NCBI RefSeq assembly: GCF_015832195.1
Contig: NC_052046.1
Coordinates: 33,198,911 to 33,262,910, forward strand
Direction: 5' to 3'
DNA length: 64,000 nucleotides
DNA from: Motacilla alba alba
Taxonomy: Eukaryota > Chordata > Aves > Passeriformes > Motacillidae
In this document: positions 31,701 through 45,631 of the stretch, in pieces
How the letters are laid out: each line of letters opens with the position of its first letter
How positions within the stretch are numbered: the first letter of the stretch is position 1
The notes under the pieces: generated by a model
What the model saw: only the letters and a program-made list of their open reading frames with translations
Told to the model about the DNA's origin: nothing
Databases searched by the model: none
Program-made: the position numbers and the translations under genes

Positions 31701-34689
31701 TACATTGTTCATACCAGTTCTCCAAACACTATTGCAATCTCTTTTCTGTGGAACTACTTACACCTAAAGGTAAGGACATAGGTGTTTCAAAAGTATGTGT
31801 TTGTCAATAAATTTAGGTTCCAATAATCTCTACTTTCAGTCTGATAGTGCACTGCGGTGCAAATCAGAATATACAGTCTATGTTTCTAGTCTCTTAAGAA
31901 AAAAAGAGAATTCCTTCCTCAAATATGGAAATGGGAAACTGAAAAAGTAGCATTCCATCACATGTCTGTGGTGAAGAATAGGCACAAATTTGTTGTTTTC
32001 ATGTGATATTTGCAATTATTATTACTGTTGTCTTGGTGGCGGAGCAGGAGAAAGGTAGGGAAGAAGGACAAAGGAAGAGTGAAATAGTGAAAGCTCATTA
32101 ATTGTCCAGGAGGTAAATGGCAACCCAGGAGTAACACTCAGAGGAAAACAAACATAATCAGCAGTGCTAAGGCGTGTGAATGGGTTTGGCCCTCACCTTC
32201 CAAATACCAGATAAGGTTGTAGTAATAAAAAGGGAAAATTAAACTTGAAGCTGTTCAAAAGGAAAGTGAAAATTACAAGAATTTTCCTTTACAAATCATA
32301 AGGAAAACATTGAATATTTAGAGAGATTTTGTATGAAAACTGATCATTTTAGAAAAGACCTGAGCATCTAGAACAAGGGAAGAAGCTGCTGCCAGGATAG
32401 TTTTAAATGGAAGGAAAATATATTGGTGGTTTGTTTCAAGATGAGTGAAAGGTGAGGATGCATGGTATTTTTCTCTCCAACTCACTCTGGAGCCTGCTGT
32501 GCTGACAGAAGTACAAAGCTAGCCTCATTAGTACAGGAAATATGGGTTAGAAGATACAGGGGGAAAAAATAGGTATCATTTCGGTGTCCCTGAAGTTCTG
32601 CATTGTTATTATCGTGTTAAAAGTAGTGTCTGGTCGAGGACCTCATCTGTCTAGTTTCTTTCTAATTTCTATTCAGTAAGACACAGTGTTTCTGAAAAGA
32701 TGTATTAATTTGCTATCTGACAGATTACACTATGTAAAAAAGATATTTTAATCTACCTTAAGAAAGATTTGTGTCTAGTTCTTCACCCCTATATTTACTT
32801 TAACTTTTATTAAGATTTTGTTCTTATGCATATACAGGTAACTCCACACACTTGACTTAGGTACCACCCTATTTGTTGCATGTTTCAGGTCTTTCAGAAA
32901 ATACACACTGAAGAAGGCGAAGTATTTTACTAGTGCTATAGTATTCTTCTTGGAGATCTTGCAGTCAGAGATCAAATTTCTGAGAAATACTTACTATGAT
33001 CCTTTATCTATATGAAATAATTTTGTATATATTTTTGTATATTAAACCTGTGCAACAGCTAGAGGAACTCTGCCAAGATTGTGTAAGAATCAAGGAAAGG
33101 ACAATAGTCCTGCATACAAGGTGGGCATTAAGTGGTCAACTGTTAGCAAATATACATAGTTGGTGTTTTTACTTGGTATCTTTTATTTGAACAGCATTAC
33201 AGTCAGTCACAAGTAAAATTTTCTACACTGATGCTCATTAAGAATTTCCATGTCACAGTCTCTAGGAAAATATAATGGTTTTTCATACATGAAAGATAAA
33301 GAAAATATTCTGATGAGCACGATACAATAATTCCTTGTATTGGCATTTTAATGGTGTTTGTAGTGTATGTTCAAATAAACACCATTGAAACTATTCTTCT
33401 TTCTCTTACCATTGTCTATGCTAAGTCAATTGTCTCTTCTCTAAGTGTTTTTTTCAATAAAAATCCTACTCTCAAATGCTTTGTAAATGCTATGTTTTCT
33501 GTCCAGTGACTTATTCCAGCAGTCAACCTTGCATTTCATCATTGTAGTGCTTGTAATGAATGGAAGTGTGAATTATTTTTGAGAAAGGAATTGCAGGTAA
33601 TTTGCAAATAATTCTGACTCGCAGTTTTGGAGAGCTGCACTGATGGCAGCAGGACCTCTCTGTGGGGGGAGGACCTTGGCTGCACACAAGATGCCCGCCA
33701 AGTTGCTCTATCACTCTCCTCAGCAGAATGAGGGGGAAGAAAATAAGATAGAGAAAAGAGCAATGAGTTAAGAAGAGGGACGTTTAACCAGGAAAAAAAA
33801 AAAAAGTGCCAAGTTTGTGCAAGGAAGCAAAGGAAATCAAAAGTTGTCTTCTTTCCATATGCAGGTGTTATCCAGCCACTGCCAAGAAATTAGGGCTTCA
33901 ATACACCTACCAGTTGCTGGGGTGAGGGAGGAGGCAGAATGTTGTGGAGACAGTGCTGGTGCTGGTGCTGTGCCAGGGTTGCTCAGCAGCAGCCAGAGCT
34001 CGACCAGCACCTCTCCAGCCACCAGCTCACAGCACAGCAAGGTGAGGGCTGCTGTGGGAAAAAAGCCCATCCCAGCCAGACCCAGTACACCGCTGTATTC
34101 GCAGTTCTGGTGTTCAAAGGTACGTGCAGGATCTCAGCATTGAATTTCCGTTGTCAGCGGAGAAACCAGGAGGTCTGACATGAAAAGTTAGGGATTTTAA
34201 ATACTTTGTTCACTTTTGGGAAAGGAGCTTTCACTCATGGTGGAACTTTTCAGTATTGCTTTTGTATTTTACAGTTGAGCTACTGAAAAAGACTAGTGTT
34301 CTAATTATTTTTTTTAAAATGTCATCAACCCCCTAAGCCCTGGAGACTGCATAAAGCATTTTAAAACAAGAATTTCTTACAAAATACATAGAATATGCAT
34401 AATGTATGGAAATGCAATTGTCTGGAATGAAAATTTGCTCCTACAACTGTCACTTCTCAATATTTAATTAATCAGAAACTGATGCTGATGGCAAGTTTAC
34501 TACTTGCCATTTTTGTTCTCTGTATTTCCTGTGAAGCAAGACTGCTAAGCCGTAAATGTAGGTACTTTTTCTTTGTATATTGTCATTAAATGTTTTACTG
34601 ATTTTTGGTTTTCTCGCCCATTGATATGAAGAACTGTAAGAATAAAGTTGGAACAGTCTGGGAAATTTCAATTGGTCTGAGCAAACAGA
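28791..34689. other. Intergenic, gene-poor
   Basis: Mostly AT-rich sequence with a few A- or T-runs. No exon with family similarity and no clear element. A GC-richer stretch at 33900-34100 with CAGCACAGCAAG|GTGAGG looks like a possible splice donor but has no other support. Confidence 0.5.
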
Positions 34690-34805
34690 GAAAGTTTCTG
34701 AGCAACCTAGTCTAGTCTAAGATGTCCCTGCTAATGGCAGGCATTTGGTCTAGCTGACCTTTGAAGGCCCCTTCCAACCCAAACTATCCTGTGATTCTAT
34801 GAAGA
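34690..34805 (+). mobile_element. CR1 LINE 3' tail
   Basis: A short piece with GAAGGCCCCTTCCAACCC and CCTGTGATTCTATGA, the CR1 3' terminus on the plus strand. Confidence 0.85.
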
Positions 34806-36160
34806 TGATCAGATTTGTGACTGCAAGTACAGGAACCTGGAATAAATAGCTTAAAGACCAGACGTGTTAATAGCATGTCACTGGGAAATGTTCTCAGAAA
34901 TATAACTTCACATTGTATTTTATGTGCCAAATTACTTAGTATAATTGTTTACATAATTGAAAGCATTGCTTTTCCTTCAGTTTTTAGACTCCTTAAACTT
35001 TGCTGGATGTCATATTTTCTCTGTGTCTGGAAGCATATGCTAGTATCATAATGCTTCGGATGGCATATCCCACAGTTTTGGTTGACAAAATAATGATTTG
35101 GATGGTGAAACGGATAAGAGATTCCCCTTATTTAATCCATTACATTCTAGGTAATCTTCATTAGAGGCCCCAAAGACTTGCATTGATTACTGGTTTTCAG
35201 TTCAAAACTGAACTTGGTGGATTTAAATGTAATCCCACAAAAGCTACCTGGAAGCTGACTTATTTTTATGTCAGTTTTACATTTCTTAAAATACAGCCCT
35301 GGTTTCTAGCAGAAGCAGCATCAGAGTAGAAACAAAGCAGATGTTTCTCTGATTGTATCTAAGGATATGTCAATGATATTCTTAGAAATAGAGAAATTTT
35401 GGCTTGGCAAACTAGTGGTGGCATTTTTGTTCTCATTAAAACATCAGATTGATAAAGTCCATGTACTGCTTTGTTCCAAAAAATTCAGGCTTCTTTAAAC
35501 ATTAGCATTCTTATGCTTTCATTGGCATTGCAGGCTTCTAGGAAACTCACGTTTTACAGATCTCTTTCTTCACATCTTTGCTTCCATCAATCTGACAAGC
35601 GCAAAAAAGTCAGTCCTAAGACTGCCAGTTGTAGCTGCTGCTGAAGACACAGAATTACAATGAATACTTAAAGTTTGTTTCTAGGAAAGCTTTTTCCTGT
35701 TCGGGGCTCTGTCTCTCTCCCCATTGACCAGAAAACCAGGACTTTTTTAGACTCAGCAATGTTCTGCGTCAAAATTCTCTAGCTTCAGACAGCATAGTCG
35801 GGGAAATGACAGCTTTATATGTATCTCTTTGTAGAAGACCTCAGTAGTGTTGTAAATCCAGAGTATATTCACAACTGTTGTGCTTAAACACTGCTGTAAA
35901 AGCAGATGGATATATCATGTGACGTGCAAACTACTGTTTTCACACTTAGGACACCAATCTGTAAATTTGAACCAGTAAATCTTTCTGAACATGAAGACAA
36001 AGTTGGTACTTGTTTCATAAACACATTGGCTATGTATGTTATGGCTAATGCAGCAAATGTTCCCCTAAAGGATAAACAATGTCATCCATAGCTAAAGTGT
36101 TGTCTTTTCATGGCATGGTTCATAAATTACAATGTCATTAAAAAATTAAATTCAAACTAT
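34806..36160. other. Intergenic, nothing recognised
   Basis: AT-rich sequence with no feature that I can support. Confidence 0.5.
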
Positions 36161-37640
36161 TTACAAAAGCAAAATAAGTTCATTGCAAAAGTGAGTGAAA
36201 TGTAAATTAGAACTTGGATCTTTATTCTGCCTCTTTACCATCAGTGTAAACTCAGTTCTAACCAAGTGGTGTTTGCCTCTGTCAGAGCAGGATATTCCAG
36301 AGCACTGGAACAGTGCGCTGGTGAAGCATTCCAGCAGGAGTGTCCTTGTTGGCTGACCTTCTCTTCTCTCTGTCTTCTGTCTGTGATGTTTCCCCATTAA
36401 TTGCATTTTCTGTCTGAGTAGGATTTTTACATTTGCTGGTGTAAGATTTATATGTTTGGCAGCCTTTAAGGATCAACTTGGCTAAGAATGTTTTTCTAGT
36501 GAGACTAAGAGTGTCCACATGTGGTCTTTTCTGCCAGAAGATATGAGCAGTAGAAGAGACATTACACAGCAATGATCTGATTAAATTAAGCTTATCCATA
36601 GTTGTGTCTGTCTTACCAGTTCAAAGATAGAGGTGTGATTCATGCTTCTCCTTTCAGACCTAGGATAGGACTGTGTGACTACAGATTCTATCACAAGCTG
36701 CACTTTAGCCATCAACTGAATAAGAAAAATCGTAAGGTGTCCTAATGCTGATATCTGGATGAAAATAAGATGACCATGGATTTCAGATCAAATCGTTAGA
36801 AAGATTTCCTCTGTGAATGCTGGAGCAGGAGCAGGCTATCTGTGAAGAAGCTAAGAAGACAAGTTCGTACTGTGGCAAATCAGGATAAACATGAAGTTAG
36901 GACTTCACATTCCCTTTCCTTCCTTCTCTTCTTTTTCCACTGATGTTTTCAGAGATTTACAAAAAATGTAGCTCATCTGTCTACCTCATTGCTACATACA
37001 CATCAGTGGCTCCATTGCAGCTTCCATTCTGTATTTTTCAAAAGGTGTGAGAGAAAATGGCGAGCCCTCTCTGCAGGAGCTTCCAGCAGTACCATGACAA
37101 CAGTGTCTCCATCTTCCAGCGGATGCTATTGCCTCCTCTATTAAGACATCCAGATGCTGACAAGAGAGCTGCTGTGCAATTAGCTCATTCTGAATCACAG
37201 TAAGGGCAAAAGTCAACTGTGAGATGATGCTTTGACTACCTGTCTGAGGTACTGTTTGCAGTAGTGTACAGAGCTCTGTGACACTCAGTGAAGCCTTGGT
37301 GTCCTGTCTGAAATTGGATAACCAGACAGTGTCAGTATCTACAACTGCTTTATTTAACATTTATCTTGCCTGGAAACTGTGTTTCTCCCTGCCGGGCAAG
37401 GTACTTGATAAAGCAAACACTGAATTTTGCTGAGATCTTGAACAATCTCAGCTGCTTCAGTTGAAGTTGACTGCCTGAGGCTTTGAAGACACCATCAGTC
37501 ACTAAGCTCCTATCCAGTTTTGCATCTACTTTTTCAGCAGAATCATCTTCAAAGTCATGTATTGTCTGAGTGAGTGGAATGAGGTAGAAAGCAGTTGTCT
37601 TTCCCAAAATTCCTGCTTCTAACAACCGCTAATGTTGCAT
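36161..37640 (-). pseudogene. Possible decayed protein-coding remnant, unidentified
   Basis: Neighbouring minus-strand frames at 37625-37350 (91 codons), 37360-36992 (122 codons) and 36599-36282 (105 codons) follow one another with frame changes. The first two overlap by about 10 bases. Their peptides look protein-like, with amphipathic Leu-rich stretches such as LTFALTVIQNELIAQQLSCQ. After IEEAIASA a switch of frame continues as LEDGDTVVMVLLEAPAERA, as a frameshifted pseudogene would. I do not recognise the parent, and chance open frames remain possible. No poly(A) tail or target duplication was found. Confidence 0.3.
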
Positions 37641-39746
37641 TTATGTGTCTACCTAGCAGTAATGTCAGCAAGACAAGTAAATTTAATGGAAGGTATATTT
37701 TCAAAGGGTTTTCACAGGCATTCAGAGTTGCAGAAGCTATAGTGATGCCTCATGAAGGAAAGCAGGGGAAAGCAACAAAATGTTCCCAACAAAAAAAAAA
37801 GTCAAGTGTTTTGGCATGAGCAATCCTGGCTGCTATGAGTAATATCACTTGCTGTCACTAATATTATGCAGGCAATGGTTATAGGACTGAGCACATGCTC
37901 AGTATTCTGGGCAAAGAGTTGAATTCATTTAAAATACTTCCTTGATTCTAAAATTGTAGTCTACTAACCAGTTGCAAATTATCTGCTTTTTGCTTTCTGA
38001 GCAGCAGATGTGTTGGAAAGGTATTGTACTTGAGATTAGTAGAATTGTTTCTTAATAGAACTCTGAGTTTCCCAAGGAAGTGTTTTTCAAAATTTCCTCA
38101 AGTAGGGAAGAAAATGTCTGTTACAGAATCAGCTACAGGTCCCTTCTCAGGAGAAATGATCACAGAGAGCTACAGATCATGAATTATTAGCTGTTTTATT
38201 ACAAACATTATCTCTACAAAATTGAAGGAGCACCAGACCTCAGTTGTTGGCAGCTGTCAGTCCCAAAGCAGCAGAAATTATAATAATGCATGTAAGAGGA
38301 CTCTTAGACTGAGGAGCAGGAAAAAGGCTTTGCACACTGTCACGTCCATCTCTGACCCAGACTCAACAACTTATTAAACTTCAGAAGTTGCAGTGGCAGT
38401 TCCCTTTCTCTCATTAAAAAAGATTGGCAGTTGAAAGAAGAGTTTTGTATTTTGAGGATTTGCCTTTCAAAACAGAGTCCGAATTTTATATATCAGCCTA
38501 GAAAGTGCTGCAAGAAATTCTGAAAGGAATTGTTAAAAAAAAAGATCGCCAGGAGATGCCCGTGGAACTAGAGAGAGTGAGCTAACAGAAATCATGAATG
38601 CCTGGCTTGACTTCAGTTGTCATCAAAGCTGCCTTCATACAAAGCTGACTTTAGAATGCCTTGACTCAGGAATAAAAGTCTGGTGTCAAGAACTGCATTG
38701 CGACCTAGTTCAGACCAGTATCACCCCAAAACCAGTATAGATAAAATCTTGGGTGCTTAGACACTTAACAACACTTTTATTCCTGTATCATGATCATTGC
38801 AGTAAATTCAATAGGACTTGGAGAACTGACTTATTCTTGTTTATCTTGGAAATAAGGTTCAAGTGTGAAGAGAAGACTCAGTGAAAAGACAAGTAGTTCG
38901 TGTCTATTTTATATAGGAAACGCCAACAGCACAAAAAGAAGAACGGATGGCAGTAATAAGAGCAAAAAGTGTACTGAAAAAAGTACACTAAGAAATATAT
39001 ATTTTCAACCCTGCTTTCTATTTCCATTTTCACTTGAATGCAAAAGAAAAGTGGTTTTAAAGTGTCCCATTGACTGCATATAGCCCGAGGGGCTGCTACC
39101 ATTGACTCTGAAAGGAGTAAGGATCAGAAGGGATGACATAAAATGCAGTCTTTACTAAAATTCTAGTTAATAGAATACATCTGGGGTGCTTTGTTTTAGG
39201 AAAAACAGGTTCATACCGTTTCACAGATTAATATGCTCAAAAGTTGCTGGCATGAATCATGGAGGCATAACCTTTTTAGGGAATGTTGTTATAGATTGCT
39301 TAATTGCATTATGTTAAGTTTTATTTACTCCATTTCCTACCTTGGTTTGACCATATGGAAAACAGGAGTAACACAACTGGACTTGGAGAAAAATTGAGAG
39401 ATACTGGGAGAAATCACTTAGATCTGAGTGGAACACTCTTTTGATACTAAAGAATTCTTTTCTGCAGAAGGACTGAAGTAGGTGTTTCAAAAGTTGCCTG
39501 TCAAGAGACACCTAAAACCTAATGACAGAGCTATCTTCTTCTTCTTTCAACATGGCAAAACAGGAGCCTGAGAGATGAGTCTTGTAGGTAGATTTCAACT
39601 GCTTTTACTGACCCCCTTTTTTCCTTCTTGAGTGCAACGTCTAGTGGCCAAGAGCCATCATTATTCAGCAAGAGTTCTTGAAAGTTTTCCTGATTTCACC
39701 AGCCTAGCAGGTAATTTTAGCATAGCTGCAAGGTTATGAAGCTATC

Positions 39747-39770
39747 ATCGTAACATTACGATGTTACGAT
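39747..39770. repeat. Perfect inverted repeat, 10-bp arms, 4-base loop
   Basis: ATCGTAACAT pairs with ATGTTACGAT across TACG; the loop itself contains a further ACG/CGT echo. Confidence 0.9.
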
Positions 39771-39850
39771 GGGTCATCAAAGGAGTGTTTCCTACTGGTT
39801 TCAGAGGAAGGGAAAGGGGCATTGCAAGATCAAGACTTTCTGTGTTTACT

Positions 39851-39892
39851 CTTAATTACACATTTTCTTAATTACACATACTCTTAATTACA
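39851..39892. repeat. 16-bp tandem repeat, three copies
   Basis: CTTAATTACA recurs at 39851, 39867 and 39883, a 16-base period with small differences between units. Confidence 0.7.
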
Positions 39893-41204
39893 TAGAATTT
39901 TTCAACAGATGATCTCTTCTGTAGTTAGGATTGGAGAGGGAAAAATAACAAGTCTGAGTAACTCGTTCATTAATGATAACACTAATGTCCCATTTTACAT
40001 TGTGTCTCTCCATGTTTCTGTAGGTTATTGAGGGATAGGCAATTAATTACATAAAATTATCCTTTTTCTATGTAACTACACTTTTTTGTTGTTTGTTTGT
40101 TTCATAGTCTACTCTCCTTAATCTCTTTTTCTGTAAGGCATTTTCCCTGGTCATTGGAAAGGGGGAACTAATACATGTGTAAATCTACGAGGTGGTGCAG
40201 GAGCTAACACATAGCCTATAACATGGAACTGTCAGTGATAAACCTCTCTGGGGGAGGCAGGGTCTGTGATGTGGTATAAAAAAGTCAGACTTCTGGGAGT
40301 GCTTATGAGTGCAACAGGACAAGTCAGAATCAGAAACCACATTGATTACACATTCATTTTTAAGATTGCTTTTTGTGTTGTACCTAATCTGACTCAGCTG
40401 TGGGCTATTTGGCGTAGTGATCCCATTCCTCCTCTTCCTATGCTTCACAAGTGGCAGACTCTATCTGGTCCTTTAAGTCATATGGAGTACTATTAATACA
40501 GCTATGCAGCAGGTCATGTAAAACTGCTGATCTGATAGAGAATGTACCCTTCTTCTTTGTAGATCAGTTATTTGATGGATCAGTGAACCAGAACACTTCA
40601 CTCAAAAGCCTCATTATGGATCCAGTTTGACGTTGGTGAAAGAGAGTAGAAAAGTGGTTTATTATGTAAGATTATAGAGAACATGTAAATGTACCATAAA
40701 AAATAGCAGGACAGACTCAATTCTAGGATCTAATAGTCTGTTGGACCCTTTTGTACTCATTTTCTTTCCATTCAACAGATACACAAATGGTTTTGGTTTT
40801 TTCCTTACAAAGCACTGCTAAAAGAAATGACTAATTCAACAACACCATTTCTCTCAGGATTGTTGTAGATTCTGGTGTTAGACCTGCAGAATGGGACTGG
40901 CTGCAGTGTGTTTTAATTCCTCTTTCTCTCACAAGAGAGCACTAAGACTCTTACAAAAGGTTAAGTTATATAGATGGTAAATGGTGCTGTTTTGGTTTGG
41001 TTTGATGAGAACATTCAGGTAGTTGAGCAATGGCATGCAGCTATGCTCATACATACAATCCTTGATAACAGTTTTCGTGCTGCTCTTGCTTTTTTTCCTC
41101 AATACTCTTCTCCATTACATCACTTAAAGTTACATTAACAATTTATATTAATTAACACACCAAATCAGGAAAATGAGATACTATTTGGTATGATTTTATT
41201 TTTA

Positions 41205-41700
41205 AAACTGATTGCACCCCAGTTGAGGACTCCCCAGTAAAAGAGACACAGACATACTAGAGATAGTCCAGCCATGAAGAAGATGAAGGGGTTGGAGTGT
41301 CTCTTCTATGAAGAAAGTCTGAAGGACTTCCTCCTGGAGACCAGGAAGCTCAGGGAATCTCACCAATGCATGTACATACTTGAAAGCACCGTGCAAACAG
41401 AGCCAGGTGCTTTTCAGTGGTGCCTAGAGACAGGACCAGAGGCAGTGAGCACACGCTGGAGTACAGGAGGCTTCATCTAAACACCCAGAAACATTTTGTT
41501 ACTGTGAGAGCAACTGAGCACAGGCACAGGTAGCCCAGGATGGTGGGGGAATCTCCATCCTTGGAGATATGAAAAACCTGATGGGCCACAGTCCTGGGCT
41601 ACTGGCTGTACATGTCCTGCTTGAGCAGGGCTTTGCCCCTGATGACGTCCATCATATCTGTTCCACAATATCATACAATCTCCTGCTTTTACTGAGAGTT
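41205..41700 (+). mobile_element. CR1 LINE 3' part, diverged
   Basis: Ordered CR1 words: GAAGATGAAGGGGTTGGAGT, CTTCTATGAAGAAAGTCTGA, GGTGCCTAGAGACAGGACCA, CTCCATCCTTGGAGATATGA and CTGCTTGAGCAGGGCTTTG. Frame broken. Confidence 0.85.
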
Positions 41701-44700
41701 TGAGCTTCTATCACTTACTGCTTATGACCCTTTCTGATAATAAATTACACAGTAATATGATTTCTGAATGTGTCTGGTGTTCTGTATGATTCATCCACAA
41801 GAAGGAATACCAAAATTACTGCCATATGCACTCTGTCTTTAATCTTACTAAAATAAACACTGAAGGCATCAACGGTGAAGCAAATTGCTCAGTTTCCTAA
41901 AATAGAACGAACAGCACCATGTTATCCTCTTCTTCATGCAGAAATATCTGAAGAATTCCTTGTTAGTAATTAATATGGTAAAAAATGTAAGAGATACAAG
42001 ACAAAACCTATATGAATGTCAAGGCAGTTTAGGAAAAGTTTTGGATTATATAGTTAAACCTCAAATCTTACATGTCCCGTTAGGTCCAAGAACAACATTT
42101 TGATCTGCCATGAATAGAACTTTCATAGTTTTACCAAAGGCTGTATTCATCAAATTTAAGCACAGAGGCAAAGGAAATATGCTCACTTCTAGACCACTTT
42201 CCTCAGAATGTTTAGCTGTTCAAATGGCACTTATTCCATTGGTTTCAAAGGATATATTCTTATGTGAGACATCTAAAGCCATATTTAGTCCACGCAGGAT
42301 CAACACCTATTATTTTCACTGACTTGGTGTCTTCGTATGGAGGATAGCCATCTGCAGTTAGTGATACTGATAAGAGGCTTTGTAGATAAAAATTCTGATG
42401 TAGGTGCTAATTGCCACTATTTTTTTACCATTTATTCTTAGCCAAATAAAAAACCCACACACATGCAAACAAAAAAACCAAAACCCATGCACACTCACAG
42501 AAGAGAAAACAACACTAAAACCAACAACGCCCCACCTCTCAACCACCTAATGGAATGAAACCTAAATAAGGTTTGTGATACCTTAGCTTTCCACTAATTT
42601 TTAACTGAATGTAGTTGACTGCCAGACCAAAGCAGCTTCCTTTTGTACTATTGATTGCTTCAGGATGTTTCTGATTTTCTCTTAAGTGTATAATAGCTTA
42701 ACCATCCTTACTACGACCTAAAGGGGATTCAAAAGTGAATGTTCTGGGCTGTAAGTTAAATGCTGTTTGAGGACTTCTTGTCTGCATGTACACTTACAAG
42801 TTTGTGCTATATAAATGTGTACAGAGATGTTTTGAAACAAGCCAGATCTGCTTATTATTCCAACTTAATTGCTGAACGGGCAGACTGCCCTACTTTCTTG
42901 TAACTTTTTATTGCAGGGAAGCTGACTAATCTGGCTCTTCCTCCATCAACAGAACTTTGCGAACTGTTCACATCCCACTTTGAGAACAAAATTAAGATCA
43001 TTGTGAGTTACTTGCCCCCTAACAAAGCTGCCAACACTAACAATTCTCTAATTCCAAATCTTGAGCCTGTCAAAATTTTCAAACTACAAATACTTTTGGC
43101 ATTTTATGTTCCAAAACCTCAGGACACTATTACGTTTTGCCAAATCTTTGGTCTAAACAGTTATAGTTTTTCTTCATCCTCTAATCCCACTGGTTCTCAC
43201 ATTGTTAATCTTTTTTTGATGGTGGGGAACATCTCAATAATGACATAAAGTAAAACAATTATCTGTTGAGTTTAAAAAAAAAATCTGCTACCAAAAGAAG
43301 GTCTTGCATTTGCTATTCAATATTCAATCTTTTTTTTTTCTTGTGCTTGTAGTACATTGTAAATGTGGCAGTATCTTTCAAAGAACATTTCTTGGTTTCA
43401 TCTCAAGCTGAACCCTATCCTCTGCACTGGGGAAACAGTGTTCTCAAGAGTTAATTTTTGGTCTTTGTACCCTGACTGGTGATGAATTTTTGCTGCTGCT
43501 GCTTGATCTCTCAATTTACTTTGACATTATTTTGATCATAATAGAACATTAGGTCTCTTAGCAACTCAGATTGGTTTTGTTCTAGTTTTCATTGGGATCG
43601 CTTATGCGCATAGTTGTTCTGCCTTTCTCTTTCTGTCCCTCTCTCTCATGCATGGAGTCACAGGCACATACAGTCTGGAGAATTTTACTCATATCATAGC
43701 ACACAACAGGCAAGCAAAGGTAATCTGATGGTTAATAACCAGCTCTCCTGGCCAATGTGTGGGTTCATTCACTGCCTTTCTATTAACAGATTATATACCT
43801 AGCACGTACACCATTTTTCACCAGACTATATCAAAGCTTTTTACAAATCAGTAATAACTACTACCTCTGTAGAAATGACACTGTTGCAGACAGGAAGGTT
43901 TGCCTATTACCTTATTGGGGAAAGTAGTTAGCCTGGGTACAGAAACCAGAGCTATGGGATCATGAAGAAAGGAGGATCATTACAGAACTCTCATAGTTTT
44001 TCAGCCATCCTGTCTCAGCCTATTTATTTGACACAGTTTTGTGCACACTATTTAAGATATAAACAGGTTTAAGTCCCAGTTTTCTCATTCTCTATGTCTC
44101 AGTGCAAATCTTGTGTGTCATTTTGTTAGTTTCCATGCCATTTTATCTGGACAGTGCTGTCAACTGGGTATCTGTCTGCCCAGATATAATTTAATTCTAT
44201 GCAGTGTAGCAGGTCTGCTTAGGTCTTCAGGTGTTAGATCCCTTCTTTTTTGCAACACAGTGTCTATTAACACTGGTCTTTTTCTCAGCTTTTCTGGAGA
44301 TGTAAAACAAAGACATGTAAAGTGAAAATACCAGTCATTGGTTCTCAGAAAGTACTTGCACCTTGATTGAATTCTGTATTGATACTCCAGGTGTTCCTGC
44401 CTTATAAATCAAATGCCCCGTTTTACCAGCTCTTATCCTATAGACAACTAATAACTATTTCCCTCAGCCCTTTTTATTTAAGTTATTCTTGGTATTTTTT
44501 ATGTGCAACAGACCCAAAACATCATGGTTTTCCAAAAGGCTACCAAAACATTGGTCCATTTATTTTTATAAATTATGTTATTTTAAATGCTTTACATAAC
44601 CAGGTCCTCCTAATCTCAGCATCTATTTTCCAGATTGTTTTGAAAGTATATGTAATATTTAGTCAGTGCTCTAACTTTCTTCAAGTCAAAAAAGAAGCCT

Positions 44701-45402
44701 TAAAAAGTTAGAAAAGGGAAAACTTAATTTGATTCTTCTTGGATCATTTCATGTTTTCATGAATTTGTAACACTGTATGAAATATTATGGATGTGTTACA
44801 TAAAATATATATTTTAGATAAGTCCAGTGATAGAACACCCTAAGTTTCCAATATTGGTGATTTTTTATAATGAACTTTTTGTGGGAAAGTGCTTAAAATA
44901 TGGATTTTAAGTGACTGTAACTATGCAGTACTGATGGTTGTGTTTTGAATTTTTTCTTAGATAGTCTACCCTACATTTATTATTTTGAGAAATTCAAAAT
45001 TGTTTTAATGCAGTTATTCCTGAAAATACCACCTGTGTTCAAAAATCAAAGCTGGGGATTTTTTGTGACCACATGATATCACAGATAATAAAGATTAAAG
45101 AATCTGAGTTTAACCAATAAATCTGCTTATCTTACATAAATGGAAAACTGTCTACCTAATTCTCTTACCACTGTGTTGATTTCATACAACTACCAGAAAT
45201 TAAAAGTGGTGGAAAAATATATTTTAATCACAGAAAAACAGAAGAAAGAAAAGCAGCTATGACTCAGTGAAGACCAGGAGTAAGGCTGTTGGAAGATGTC
45301 ATTTTTGTATAGTCACTTTCCTGACCACAGTCACATTTTGGTTTTAAACAGATACAATGGTACCAATCTTAGTGTAAAAGGCTTAGGAACAGCTTTCAGC
45401 AC

Positions 45403-45466
45403 AGTGTCAACTTCCCATTAAATAAGCTCAGCGTAGTGTCAAGTTCCCATTAAATAAGCTCAAATT
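45403..45466. repeat. 32-bp tandem duplication
   Basis: Two head-to-tail units share AGTGTCAA(C/G)TTCCCATT and AAATAAGCTCA with few differences (45403-45434 and 45435-45466). Confidence 0.85.
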
Positions 45467-45591
45467 AAGTACACTTAACAGTAATAATTTCTTTGAAATG
45501 GCAACTTCCAAATGTCTATTCAAGTTAGGGGATGGCCACCCGTAACAAACTAGTCATCTCTATATACTTTAGATACTTTTATATTCCCTCT

Positions 45592-45594
<3 letters not shown>

Positions 45595-45629
<35 letters not shown>
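45595..45629. repeat. (TG)17 microsatellite
   Basis: Uninterrupted TG dinucleotides. Confidence 0.97.

Positions 45630-45631
<2 letters not shown>

Larger units (their letters stand above)
37641..41204. other. Intergenic, gene-poor
   Basis: AT-rich sequence with a small perfect palindrome (39747-39770) and a threefold CTTAATTACA repeat (39851-39892). Nothing coding recognised. Confidence 0.5.

Noticed and set aside
44848..44857. Perfect CArG box CCAATATTGG in the desert upstream of PRDM6
   Set aside because: Tempting because PRDM6 acts in smooth muscle, but about four such decamers are expected by chance in 64 kb.
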